From contig NC_135776.1 in the NCBI RefSeq assembly GCF_028453695.1, positions 3,348,001 through 3,412,000 on the forward strand: 64,000 bases of DNA, in the 5' to 3' direction. Both the position numbers and the translations under genes were made by a program. The DNA comes from Augochlora pura. Lineage: Eukaryota > Arthropoda > Insecta > Hymenoptera > Halictidae. Shown here one piece after another: positions 1-10,846 of this stretch (the first letter of the stretch is position 1; each line of letters starts with the position of its first letter). Under the pieces are notes generated by a model that was not told where the DNA came from, ran no database searches, and saw only the letters and a program-made list of their open reading frames with translations.

Positions 1-835
1 TTCTCTCTCTCTCTCTCGCTCTCTCTCTCTCGCTCTCAATCATCGTTTACTCTTGATGCACATATCTCGTTGGACAAACAAACAACCTGTTCGGTCCATC
101 GGCCGGTATCACGGTAAATGTATCGCGGCCGAGAAAATTAACAGCTCGAACGCGACTCGCTAAAACATTCATTCACGCAAATTACATCTTATCGGATAAA
201 CGCTCTAGCGATATGACTGAATCTTCGAATCTTGTTCATATTTATACTCGTATTTATACTCGTATTTATATTTATATTTATATTTATAGATTTATATTTA
301 TATATATATATGTATAGAATGTTGAGAACTTCCGAGGAAATCGTCAACACGAACAGACGTCTCTCTAACGAGGTACACGCAAAGAACCGTAATCTCTTTG
401 CACACACACGTTTTCTCTCACGTGTCATCGTTTTTTCGGATTTTTCCTTTTCTCTCTCATCTTTTTCTTTCTTTCTTTCTTTCTCTTTTTTTTCTCGTCT
501 ACGATGCATGCGTGCCGCTTGCTCGACGATCGTTCACGCACGGTTCGATATTCTCTTATTTTTCACTTTCTATCTCTCTCTCTTTCTCTATACGACAGAG
601 CGTTGTTGCGATCCGTTTCGTTTTCTTTCGGTTTTTTCTGCTTTTTTTGTTTTTGTTCGTTTTTTTTTTTTTAAAGAGGCAATCAAGGAGCTCGCTGAGG
701 TTACGAAGAAGTACACGACGCCTTGTCGAAAGAAGCGACAATCGATTACACTGGTCGTTAGTGAATGGCTTATCAATGATTCAGCAGCGAGGCCAATTAA
801 CGATGACGTTAGGAACGAGAGGTCCGCGTTCTTAC
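1..835 (-). other. Start of the intron downstream of collagen exon 10
   Basis: Low-complexity sequence: a CT microsatellite at 1-37, an A/T-rich tatttata array at about 237-313, CT/T-rich tracts at 422-505 and 560-672 with a run of T near 661. The open frames here come from this composition. I see no exon. Confidence 0.75.
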
Positions 836-898
836 CATAGCACCAGGCTTCCCGGAATCTCCGGGTTTTCCAGATTCTCCTCTCAATCCCATGGGGCC
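836..898 (-). CDS. Collagen exon 10: seven Gly-X-Y triplets, last in window
   Basis: A 63-nt phase-0 exon with a strong acceptor (tttctgttttacag) and donor gtaaga. It encodes GPM GLR GES GKP GDS GKP GAM. The consensus donor shows that the gene continues toward lower coordinates beyond the window. No further exon was recognised in 1-835, so the next exon and the C-terminal domain that would decide the family are outside. Confidence 0.95.
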
Positions 899-1967
899 CT
901 GTAAAACAGAAACAAATGCGACGAATCAGCGGCCGGTGTCCTCCAGTCCCGCCGGGGAACGTGTTACGGGGCGGGTGAGTTTCATGGGGATACTAGACCG
1001 TCCCATAATTCTGTCTAAACCTTGTGAAGCTTAATATCAATGATTCCGTTTTTATTTTAACGCTTAAACAATCGCTGTCACTTAATTTTACGAAAATATG
1101 AATTATAAAAAACGATTCGATTTTCATAATTTCAGTGTCATCGTTCTCTTATTAGCAGAATTTATTTTATTTCTGTTATTTATAAAGTGCATCGTTATTG
1201 CGACGATGAAAAAAGTGTATCGTAATTACACGATTAAAAAAGTGGATCGTTACGGCACGATTAAAAAAGCGTCTCGCAGTTGGGGTGTACGCGAATGTAA
1301 ATCGATCTCAAAAACGGCCGCTTCGTTTTAAGTAACGAGGAGTGTCGTAATGCGGGGGCTACACTTAACTGTTGAAGAGCAATCTCTCCTGGGTAAAACT
1401 GTTCGGTGCTCGACATTCTGCCACTTCAAATAAACCGTCAAAGGATCAACGATCCAATCAAATACCGCATTTTACCGAAATTAATTGCTACACGGATGTT
1501 TCGATAGACTAATGGAAATGGTACTCGCGAGAACGATATAAATAAAATTCCGAACAAAACGAACATTTCCATCATGTACAAATTACTTGTTATATACAGT
1601 TCGCCGACTTTAAAATCGCCACACGTCAATAATTCTGCTTTCTTTATAATTACATGCGGAATTATACTTACAAAATAGTGTAACAATGTTTATGGGATGA
1701 TCTAGTAAAACTTATGTCAACTGAAATGTCTTAATAATTAACGTTTAGCTCATATTTCGTTCCCTCTTATATTATTTCTTATATTATTTATCAAAATTCG
1801 AACGAAGATGGTCTAATTTGTTTCACGAGCAGGGAACGACAATTTCAAGGAGTTAAACAAATCACGTTTCACGGGTCACAGTGTCCATCGTGCATCTCAG
1901 GCCCAGAAATGGAAATATTTCTGCATTTCGTAATCTACAGACCTAATCTGTCGAGTATAATACGTAC
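899..1967 (-). other. Intron between exons 9 and 10
   Basis: About 1.07 kb of AT-rich sequence with a short GC-richer patch next to the acceptor at 899-1010. No exon, repeat family or conserved motif was recognised. Confidence 0.85.
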
Positions 1968-2012
1968 GGGCAGTCCCATTGGACCAGGATCTCCTTTGGC
2001 ACCCTTCTCACC
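1968..2012 (-). CDS. Collagen exon 9: five Gly-X-Y triplets
   Basis: A 45-nt phase-0 exon, the classic collagen exon length, between acceptor gttacgttgcag and donor gtacgt. It encodes GEK GAK GDP GPM GLP. GAK GDP repeats the end of the previous exon, consistent with the modular duplication by which collagen genes grow. The frame is continuous with 2850-2954. Confidence 0.96.
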
Positions 2013-2849
2013 CTGCAACGTAACAAAAAGATTGTATTCATGAAAATGCACCCAATGCGCCGTTACGTCGTGCCGGCCTGTCACCTTTCTCGAGATTACG
2101 CTCTAAAAGTACAAGTTCCGTTTTAGAACGAAAGTGTCTATCTATCTATGAATGTATAGTCGAGTCGAGGGATGTTTGACCATGATCGATTTGCTTGATA
2201 AAACATGCTGCTGAATGGGAGTCGAATAATGTGCGGTTGCGAAAAAGATTCACCAATGTGTTACCGTGTTTCCTTTATCCGCAGAATTTCTCGAAATTTA
2301 GGTACTGCTGATTTGAATAGCGTTTATGATCCTAATGGATTATAGCACAACGAACACATGCTGTAGAGTGAACAAATCGAGTTACGAATTTTTTAATAGT
2401 GGTTTACCATAATATCGTTCGCCTCAATCCTTACAAATCTTCGTATCTTTAAATCTATGCACAGTGGAATTGAAAAATATTCGATGGGCATCGATTAATA
2501 GCTTAGAATAATAATTGTAGAATAATAAAATTCTATTATATTAAGTTCTATTATTATATTAAGAATATGTTAAAATTTAAGTTAGTATATTGTTTGTGGA
2601 TTCGATAGAAAAATGTTAAGGCAAACTCGTTTTAATCTTTTTTCTCGTTTTACTTTTTTCCTCTTATTCTTCTTCTACTGTTTTTAATGTTTTTACTGTT
2701 TTTACTCTTTTACTGTACTGTGGTTGTGGTAGTATAGAAATTACAACCGACAAGTAAATCTAGAACCGTTCTTTGAAATTAGAAGGCGTACTCTACGCAA
2801 AATACAACGTTCCGGTTACGGTATTTGATAATAAACGATGATTACTGAC
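2013..2849 (-). other. Intron between exons 8 and 9
   Basis: About 0.84 kb, AT-rich, with short imperfect ctattatat and tttactgttt repeats around 2510-2720. Nothing else was recognised. Confidence 0.85.
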
Positions 2850-2954
2850 AGGATCGCCTTTGGCACCATCGTGTCCTCGATCGCCTTTGATACCAGGTGG
2901 ACCCTGAAGTCCGGGAGTGCCAGCTGGGCCGGGTGGTCCCGGTGGTCCCATTAT
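2850..2954 (-). CDS. Collagen exon 8: start of second collagen block (eleven triplets)
   Basis: A 105-nt phase-0 exon after acceptor atgttcacag, with donor gtcagt. It is the longest exon here. It encodes Ile-Met and then eleven unbroken triplets: GPP GPP GPA GTP GLQ GPP GIK GDR GHD GAK GDP. GPP GPP at the start of a block gives high triple-helix stability and is a common nucleating sequence in collagens. Starting on IM instead of Gly makes it the only exon that does not open on a glycine codon. Confidence 0.97.
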
Positions 2955-3468
2955 CTGTGAACATTTCAACATCGTTAAGTATGAAAGAAACATTTATTAT
3001 ATATCTAGAAGTGTTACACAAGATTCGATAAACTGAGCATATGGAGAGTTTAGTAGTTACTGAGAACAGTATGCTCTTTATTAAATAAATAATTATCGAC
3101 CTACGAATTTTTTTGGTCGTTGCAACTTAAAATAAAAGAAAAGACAAAAAAAGATTTTAAAAATGTTACCAACATATTTTTAATTTGTTAAAACGATTGA
3201 AGAAGGAATTAATTTCCTATTTAGCTTCCATTTTCTGTAATTAAAGCTGACAATTTTTATTTTCTATAAAAATTTATTTGATTGGACTCGTACAGCAATA
3301 AATTGATTCTTTGAAGTGTCCTTTAAAGTGATTAATTAAAGTGTCCGGCGGAAAATAAGTGAAAATCCGAGGATCTCTTCTGCAACTATTTCTGAGGAGA
3401 GCGCACGAGGGTTAATAGAATGTGGTGGGAACGAAATGAAAGTTTCAAGGGTTCGTTTTTTTACTCAC
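2955..3468 (-). other. Intron between exons 7 and 8
   Basis: The shortest intron in the gene here (514 bp), AT-rich, without recognised features. Confidence 0.85.
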
Positions 3469-3504
3469 CACTTCGCCAGCATTCACTTCGAACGTGCCGT
3501 CTCC
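3469..3504 (-). CDS. Exon 7: non-collagenous segment
   Basis: A 36-nt phase-0 exon with acceptor attcgttacag and donor gtgagt. It encodes GDGTFEVNAGEV. It continues directly from IIQLK of the previous exon and into IM then GPP of the next, ending the interruption. The mixed polar and hydrophobic residues again look like beta structure. The acceptor lies less than 100 bases from an assembly gap, but the exon itself is complete. Confidence 0.87.
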
Positions 3505-6273
3505 CTGTAACGAATTACATGGACAATTACACGTGGAATCTCTCGTGGTAATTCACGATCGAAACGCGTTCACGCGTTTTTATTTNNNNNNNNNNNNNNN
3601 NNNNNNNNNNNNNNNNNNNNNNNNNNNNNNNNNNNNNNNNNNNNNNNNNNNNNNNNNNNNNNNNNNNNNNNNNNNNNNNNNNNNNGATAACTTTTATACC
3701 GCTTGGAATGGTTATTATATTCCCGAAAGTGTCTGGATACTAATGATAGCCGCCGCGAAATCGATTTCACGGAAGTACGTTTATGAGAAGGTGTTAACCG
3801 TAAAGAATCTCTCGAAAATTTTTCTTTATAGATCCATAAAAGTGTCGGCTTTGGTACAAGTACGAAAAGGACATTATTAACATGGAAACGCTTTTAAGGA
3901 AATTTTAAAAGCGTTCCCAGCGAACGCAGTCTTTCTCAGATCGACACCGAGAATATCTGGTGAATTAACGAGCCTCCGCTGGATATTAATTTTAATAGAG
4001 ATCAGTAGAAATTCACTTTTGCAATTTTAACAATTTTATAAATTTTATAATTAAAAAATTCTTATAATCGTCTGCTCAATTTTGCTATCGATAAAAATCA
4101 ATGATTCGCTCAATTTTGCTATCGATAAATTCATTAAAATCTCGTGAAAAAAATTCTCAGCTTTCATTCGACATTTTACAATAAATTGCGAACACTGCAA
4201 ACGGTGAACGATCAAATACTTTTTAGCGGCAATGTAAAAGCAGCTCATGCTTATACATATTCGTTCACACAGGTTCAAGCCGTTTGGAAGTGAACATGCA
4301 GAAAAGACAGGGCCGTGCAATTTCCTTGAACATCCGTTTACAATTATTAAACATCGTGACGGATAATCATACTTTACATAACCATACCGAATTATGTGAA
4401 CTATTTCGCGTTAAATTATCTCGCTGTAATTCTGTAAAAATAATAATCGTAAAATAATAATCGATATAAAAACGATAAAAAAACGATCTCACAGGTGTGA
4501 ATGCAATCAACGCATCTTTTTCTTATCAGACAGAATTAAATGAAGATGTCTACCGACATCTGTCTACCACTGTGGGAGACATAATGAACGGTATAATTGC
4601 AAATCTCGCTTCTATCCCGCGTTGTTATAAATATCAGAATAAATTCCCATAACTTTGCATAAATTCATAGAAATTCGCGTAAATTCGTAGGAATTCGCAC
4701 AAATTCATTGAAATTCAAATAAACTCGTGGTAGCCAATATTATTAGAAAATAATAATTCAGACGCGGTCAGAAGCATCCCCGAAATAAAAATAAAAATTT
4801 AGAAAACTAAAAAATACAATAATTTCAAAGAGAAGTATTTTTGAAAAATAGCGTTTTTTTGACAAAAGTCTTGACGTCATATTTGAAATATTTGGCAAAT
4901 AAAAATCTGTAGAAAATTTCCAAACTATTTAAATATAATTCTAACTGTTTAAATGTAATTATTCTTTAGATCGTAGAAAAAATTCTTATTGTCTTCGGTT
5001 ACCGGTAGCAGGTAACAGGAAGCTCGTTCCCCGTCCCTGAACTGACAGCATCGATCTTTAAAACGAAAGGGGAAGATTGCCCTTTTAAATAGGAAAGTTT
5101 CAAAGCTCGCGGCACGGCCCTGAAGAGGCAGGTAGAGAAGAGTGAAAAACGATACGTGGAAAATACTAAAATCGTAAAACAAGAGAGGGTGCTGGAGAAG
5201 TATAGATCTTCGAGGGGCGTACATAGGCGGACCTCTCTCGATTTCCGCTTGCACGATAATAGTCGAAAGCTCCTTCTACGTACGCGCTCTTCGATTCGGC
5301 AGGCGGACGATACTCGAACGTAGGATTTCCAATTTTGCAAAATTCCCGAGAGCTTTACTCTGGCGCTAATTAGGTGCACAAATCAAACGTCGATAATGCG
5401 GTGGGATGGAGAATTAAATTGTGAAATAGGAATGATTCTGTAGACAAAATTTCCATTTAAATTTCTATTCAAGCTTTACTCTATGAATTTAACTATTTAA
5501 AGTTCTATTGAAAAATCTATTATAATTTGAAATCCCTTTTTATACGTCTATCAAAAATTGATTAGATTTTAAAATTTCTACTTAAACTTCCATTAAAAAT
5601 CTATTGCTCTTTAAGATTTCTAATTTTTATTAAAAATCATGAAACAAGATTCACTGTCAAGTGCTGTTTTATAATAAAAAATTAGGGTAAGAATTTTTGG
5701 AACCTGTGACACCCTAATCAACGCCAGATTATGGTTGCAGATAGCAGAATTTTATGCAAAAATCGTCCGATCGGTAATAAAAATAAATAAACTATTCAGT
5801 GATAGAAATGAATAAACCAATGGATAATAAGATTGAAAAAATGACTCGGTAATAAATATTAATAAAATAGCACGTAGTAAAAATGAGTAAACTAGTTGGC
5901 AATAAATATTAATAAAAAAGAGTGAACTACTCAGTGATAGAAGCGAATAAACGAATCGGTGATAAAACCAAGAAAAAAGGTAATAATTATTTCCACCGCG
6001 AACGCATGAAATCACTGCGAACGTCTGCGAAATGAGATCGAGGACCCGGTGCCTCCATTGTTAATACCGTCGGGATCGATCGTGAATGAATTTGGTACGG
6101 ACGATTTCGGGTTTTCCGACGGCGGTTTTCACGCGAACAGCATTTGATTCGGGCGAACGTGTCTCTCTTCCCCCGTCGAAAGAGAATCCTCGGGAATCGA
6201 ACGCTTGCGGAATCGATGAGGAGGAAAGGAGAAGGAGCAGAGGAGGGGGCTCCCAAAGAGCAGGCGCACTTAC
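3505..6273 (-). other. Intron between exons 6 and 7, with an assembly gap
   Basis: About 2.8 kb plus a gap of unknown true size at 3586-3685. It holds a short direct repeat (gctcaattttgctatcgata at 4073 and again at 4109), degenerate aaattcgt units at about 4640-4730 and degenerate ggtaataaatattaataaa units at 5770-5965. Because of the gap, a missing exon cannot be excluded. Confidence 0.75.
3586..3685. other. Assembly gap (100 N)
   Basis: Exactly 100 Ns, the conventional placeholder for a gap of unknown length. It lies inside an intron of the collagen gene. Confidence 0.98.
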
Positions 6274-6327
6274 TTTCAGTTGTATGATGGTCTGCGCTGA
6301 GATATTATGCCCTTGCTCCTGAAGTCC
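6274..6327 (-). CDS. Exon 6: non-collagenous segment
   Basis: A 54-nt phase-0 exon between acceptor ctacttctag and a perfect gtaagt donor. It encodes 18 residues, GLQEQGHNIS then AQTIIQLK. There is one possible N-glycosylation sequon, N-I-S. The alternating hydrophobic pattern of TIIQLK suggests a beta strand or a short oligomerising segment rather than triple helix. I do not recognise a named domain. Its place between two clear collagen blocks and the excellent donor make it convincing as coding. Confidence 0.85.
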
Positions 6328-8524
6328 CTAGAAGTAGGTCAACACTACGGGTAAAAAACCAAAATCGCTACCAGACGAGACAACGTAGGGGTGTACAAAT
6401 TGAAAAAAAAGGGGGGGCGGGGTGGTTTGGTGGGGTGGGTTGGTCGGCGGGGGTTTGATCTAGGCGTTTTACTGGGAGAACCTAAAAAGAAAAATAAAAA
6501 CGGACACAATCTTTCACAGGGGGGGTTATTCTCTCGTTTCTCATCGCTCTTCCGAATCCAAGGCATGCCCAGAGATATACCTAAATACTGTAACTTAAAG
6601 TAAGTACCATTACCAACCAAAAACCAAGGATAAAACAAAGTGCGACGATTAACAACTTCGAATCGAAAACACAGAGAGTAGTCGCTCCGAGATTATGCAG
6701 AGCATGGGGTTTCAGCCACGGCTACGGCCCGGCGGAGAACTTGTTCGTCTTTGTGCTCGTACCGAGCATTGTTTAATCTGTATATTTGGACACGGTATTG
6801 CTTCAAGGCACTTTAACGCTTTAAGATCAAGTCGAAGCCGCGTTGTGTAATTTGCGGTGTTTTTTTAAACATTTAGCGCACCTTGATAAGGTGGTTTTCC
6901 AAAAATTAAATTCATACAAATACAAAATAAAAATTAACTTTCTACACAGCAGTCTGATATTTTCATACCTTTTCAAACATTAACAAAATCCATCACGAAA
7001 TTAACAAGAGGGTTAAATTAAAGTACCCCCTTGAATTAATATTTCTTTTTCTTAAAAATCCTCGATCGCGACCACGATCTTGCTAAAAGGCGCATCGAAG
7101 CATTAAAACTGTCGCTCTTTTCGCCCCAGGAAAAACATGTCAGAATTCGAACAACTTCCCCGCCCGCCAGGAACGTCTATTGGCACACCGGCTGCGGCAC
7201 AGTTCGAGCGCGTAACGAAGCGTTTTTCGTAGAAGCAGAGCGTCGCCGCACTTTTGAACGAACGAGAACGTTACACCGAAAGCACCGTATGTACGAGCCA
7301 ACGACTAGAAACAGGATTTGCGTCTAGGAATAGTAAATGTACTTTCGACGGTCGTGGAAGGGACTTGTGCATGTGTGTGTGTCTGTGTCTGTGTGTGTGT
7401 TCGTGCCAGGGCTCGAGAACCGCCGCGGAGAACTTTTATTCAGAACAACTGTTGCGAAGAACTTACGAAGAACTTCGGGAGATGTTCTGCTCAAGAATAA
7501 CTGTTGCGACGAACCTTTCCTCTGAATAATAGTTGCCGAAGAACTTTTATTCTGAACAACTGTTGTGAAGAACCTCGGAGAACTTTTATTCTGAATAACA
7601 GCTATTGAAGTACTTTTATTCAGAATAAGAGCTATTGAAGTATTTTTATTCTGAATAAGAGCTATTGAAGTACTTTTATTCTGAATAACAGCTATTGAAT
7701 TACTTTTATTCTGAATAAGAACTATTGAAGTACTTTTATTCAGAATAACAGCTATTGAAGTACTTTTATTCAGAATAACAGCTATTGAAGTACTTTTACT
7801 CTGAATAACAGCTAGTGAAGTACTTTTATTCTGAATAACAGCTATTGAAGTACTTTTATTCTGAATAACAGCTATTGAAGTACTTTTATACTGAATAACA
7901 GCTATTGAAGTACTTTTATTCTGAATAATTGCAAAGAACTTTCGACGAACTTTTCTTCTGAATGACATCTGTTCCGAACAACTGTCTCAAAGAATCTTAA
8001 AATCGTACAAACCATAAACCCTACTATTTTATCATCGCATTAATAATGTACCATTTGCAGAATCTGCTTTCCCGATCTATTCGCAAGATATACTCAAGAT
8101 ACCACTGGCAACTTTTTCCAAACCTAGTCTCTCCATAAAACGGTTATCCAGAGTAACAGCGCCCGGCAACAATTCTCCAGCAGAGTGCATTGGGTTACGG
8201 TGCGAGACAGTTATTTTCGGCAGCGTTTCACAAGCCCTGGGCACAAACGGGAAAACAAAATATGGTCTGCCGAGGAGGCTACTGGTTTTGCGAGTGGATC
8301 AGAGAGAAGGAAGGGAGGGAGGGAGAGAGAGCGAACGGGAGGGGACCGAAGAAGGGGTACCCCGTAGGACGGGCACGGCGTGGAGCAGGAAGAGGACGTT
8401 GGCGACGTGTGTGCGGAGGAAGGACGGTGAACGTGTGGAGGAGATAGCGGGAGCAACGACGACGAGGACAGATTTTTCTGAGCTACAACACAAGCCGGTG
8501 TTGCCTTCGGAAGAGGCCGGTTAC
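6328..8524 (-). other. Intron between exons 5 and 6
   Basis: About 2.2 kb. It contains a G-rich tract at 6411-6453 (five or more G runs on the plus strand), a short GT microsatellite at 7367-7400, a 30-bp minisatellite at 7424-7935 and a purine-rich GC patch at 8295-8350. If exon 8525-8599 is not real, this intron extends to 10689. Confidence 0.65.
7424..7935. repeat. 30-bp minisatellite
   Basis: Eleven near-perfect 30-bp units fill 7591-7920, each built on ctgaataacagctattgaag followed by tacttttatt. More degenerate units run back to about 7424. Since 30 is a multiple of three, the minus strand stays open across it (7324-7968) and reads a decapeptide repeat of the type NKSTSIAVIQ. I treat this as a by-product of the repeat. 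Confidence 0.95.
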
Positions 8525-8599
8525 CTTCAGGGCGACGATTTCCGCATAGCCGAGCGTCCCGCCGCGGAGTGTCGTCACCGACCTCTTTAACCCTAATCC
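8525..8599 (-). CDS. Probable exon 5: non-collagenous segment
   Basis: A 75-nt open stretch in phase 0 on both sides, starting with a glycine codon. The acceptor is weak (gcacag, thin pyrimidine tract) and the donor is gtaacc. It would encode 25 residues from GLGLKRSVTT to GYAEIVALK. Support: it has no stop, its frame fits both neighbours exactly, it starts with Gly like the others, and its end IVALK mirrors FSAVK and IIQLK of the flanking exons. Against: it has no Gly-X-Y repeat, its splice sites are poor, and it lies in a GC-rich block where open frames are common. It could be a skipped or alternative exon, or chance. Confidence 0.5.
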
Positions 8600-10689
8600 C
8601 TGTGCATTGACCCGTAGGCGAAAAGATGATTTATATTGTTAATCTGCATCGTTCGTGGATCGATACGTCGTCGAGAGTGAGAGAGAGAACAAAACATTAT
8701 ATTAAACCTTGCGCGCAGCGTGGCTATCAAGAATCCGTACGACTACGCTGATCCCACCTGCAGCGGGGGGATCAACGTTGCTAACCACTGACGTTTGATA
8801 CAGTGGCGAATCTATTCTACGCGGCCGACGAAACGTCTCCGACTGCGGCTGCTTGCACAAATTATTGAGAACCCGCGAAAATTAATGTCTCTGCCTATCT
8901 AAACCGAATTTTAAGAGTATGGATTTTTATAGCACCAGAAATTGTATCATCGATACAGAATTTATTTCGTCTTAATGGAAAATATTTTGTGGCAATATAA
9001 AATATTTTGTAGCAATGTAAACTGTTCTGTTACAATATAAAATATTTTCTTGTGACATAATATATGTTCTTGTGATGGAAAATATTTTTTCGTAACACAA
9101 TATATTCTATTGCAGTACAAAAGATTTTATTGCAAAATAAGATACGGTGAAAACACAAAATATTTTTGAGAAAAGCAACCCTAATTGCTGCAGCTTGCGT
9201 CTGACTATAGCAATTTGAGTACGACCATTGCAATTTGACTATTATAATTTGAACACGGCCATTATAATTTGGACACGGCCATCAGAATTCGAGCATGGCC
9301 ATTATAATCCGAGCACGACTATTATAATTTGTGCATCCGCAGCCGTGTCACCGTAAAGCCAGGTACTTTCTCCGAGGATTCGGAGCTCAGGTACAAAATC
9401 TTCTTAATCGCCACGTAGCAAATCATCAGGGGGCAGTCCAATGCGAGGCATTGTTCGGTGTTTCAAGATCGAGAACGTGACTTCGGCTTCTTGCGGACAC
9501 GTACTATGTATATAAAGTCGTTGGCAATAGTGGGATTAGCATAACGCCGATAAAATGCTCCGAGTCTCTCTCTAGTCAAGCACAATGACGGTGAACGTTC
9601 GTTGTCGCCAAGAGCGAAGCCATTGTTCTCGATCGTTTCACGAGCAAACGAGAAACATCGGTAATCATCGAGTAAATGATTGTTCAAGTTATCTGGCGTA
9701 CGTTCACTTAATGGCAATGGATCGAAACGTGATTACGATCGATAAATATTCTATATTACTATTATATGTGAGGTCGAATAAAATTATTTGAAGTTAATAC
9801 TTCTCAGCCTTAATCTTGCAATTTGATATTTTCATTGTGTAATATTTGATTTTTGTTTCTGATTAAGTGTTATAGAAAATTATTGCGACACGTGTAATAG
9901 CGAAATTATTGACTAATTAAAATAATTGAATAAGTCGATATTTTTCGGTCGAATCACGTTTTGATAGTGTACGTATATATATGTACATATATTTATAGAA
10001 AAGAGCGTGGGGCAGGTATAATCATCATCTTTTTTTATTCATCAAACGCATCGTTTTATCAACCGCTTTTCTATGGTTTTTCTTCGCAGCCATTTCTGTG
10101 CTTGGACCAGGGTTGGATAAATATTAATCCAACTAAAATATATAGATAATATTAATTCATGATAATTAAGTGTCCTACAGAAGCTAGAAGATCATCATTT
10201 GTTATTCCAAAATGAAAAATGATGTGAGAACTAGAACGAGAATTGAAATGACAATTGAAATGCCAAATAAAATGAAGAATGAAACGAAAAATAAAGTGGA
10301 AAGTGAAACGAAAAATAAAGTGACAAATATTTCCACACGAGCACGAAAACAATAGACAACAATTGCTGCTCAAATAAATACCTTTTTTCAAGAACCAGCA
10401 CATTAAACAAATAGTTGGAAAATACCTGTTGGAAATGAAAAATACAACTGCAACTCTAAACAGAGATATTTTCTATTTAAATTGGGCGACCAATAAAATC
10501 GAATGAAAAATTACTTACATCAGCATTTCTCATATGGACCGCGGGACTATGATCGCGACGGATCGTCGAATAAAATTGAAACGATAAAACGATGCGTTCT
10601 CGTGTTACGTACGCTGAACTGCAGCGGGGGAAAAAAAAATCCGCTCCTCTCGCGCCGTATCAGTCTCGTTAGATAGCGTAGTTAGATAC
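8600..10689 (-). other. Intron between exons 4 and 5
   Basis: About 2.1 kb. It contains degenerate aaaatattttgt units at 8976-9140 and cggccattataattt units at 9220-9340, then AT-rich sequence with short gaaatgaaaaat repeats at 10200-10330. A good acceptor-like site (tttcatttccaacag) faces the minus strand near 10431 but no exon follows it in frame. Confidence 0.65.
8976..9340. repeat. Two adjacent degenerate minisatellites
   Basis: Seven or so units of aaaatattttgtagcaatat type, followed by about six units around cggccattataatttgaaca. Both are imperfect. Confidence 0.8.
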
Positions 10690-10761
10690 CTTTACTGCGG
10701 AAAAAACGTCAAAGCCCGGGCTCCCGAGGTCCCCCTTCTGGCCTTTCTCTCCTTTCTGGCC
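10690..10761 (-). CDS. Collagen exon 4: end of first collagen block and start of the non-collagenous segment
   Basis: A 72-nt phase-0 exon after a very strong pyrimidine-rich acceptor (ttgctgttccag), with donor gtatct. It encodes five perfect triplets GQK GEK GQK GDL GSP, then GFD, and leaves the repeat as VFSAVK. The exon therefore contains the boundary between triple helix and non-collagenous sequence. Its lysine- and glutamate-rich GEK/GQK triplets are typical of stable collagen. The ending hydrophobic-Ala-Val-Lys resembles the ends of the next two exons (VALK, IQLK), which may point to exon duplication. Confidence 0.92.
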
Positions 10762-10826
10762 CTGGAACAGCAAAAGAAAAAAAGAACGGAACGTCGTCGT
10801 TGTGTTTGATAGAAAAATAATGGCGG

Positions 10827-10846
10827 GCCGCGCGCGCGCGCGCGCT
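10827..10846. repeat. (CG)n alternating tract
   Basis: Twenty bases of nearly pure CG alternation beginning ccgcgcgcgc. Such tracts can adopt left-handed DNA. It sits about 65 bases upstream of collagen exon 4 in transcription order. Confidence 0.9.

Noticed and set aside
8185..8590. Overlapping plus-strand open frames
   Set aside because: They come from a purine- and GC-rich patch. The minus strand here better fits a collagen-gene exon (8525-8599).
10417..10450. Good acceptor (tttcatttccaacag) followed by gtattt
   Set aside because: The donor half is weak, the intron is only about 2 kb, and no in-frame exon follows.
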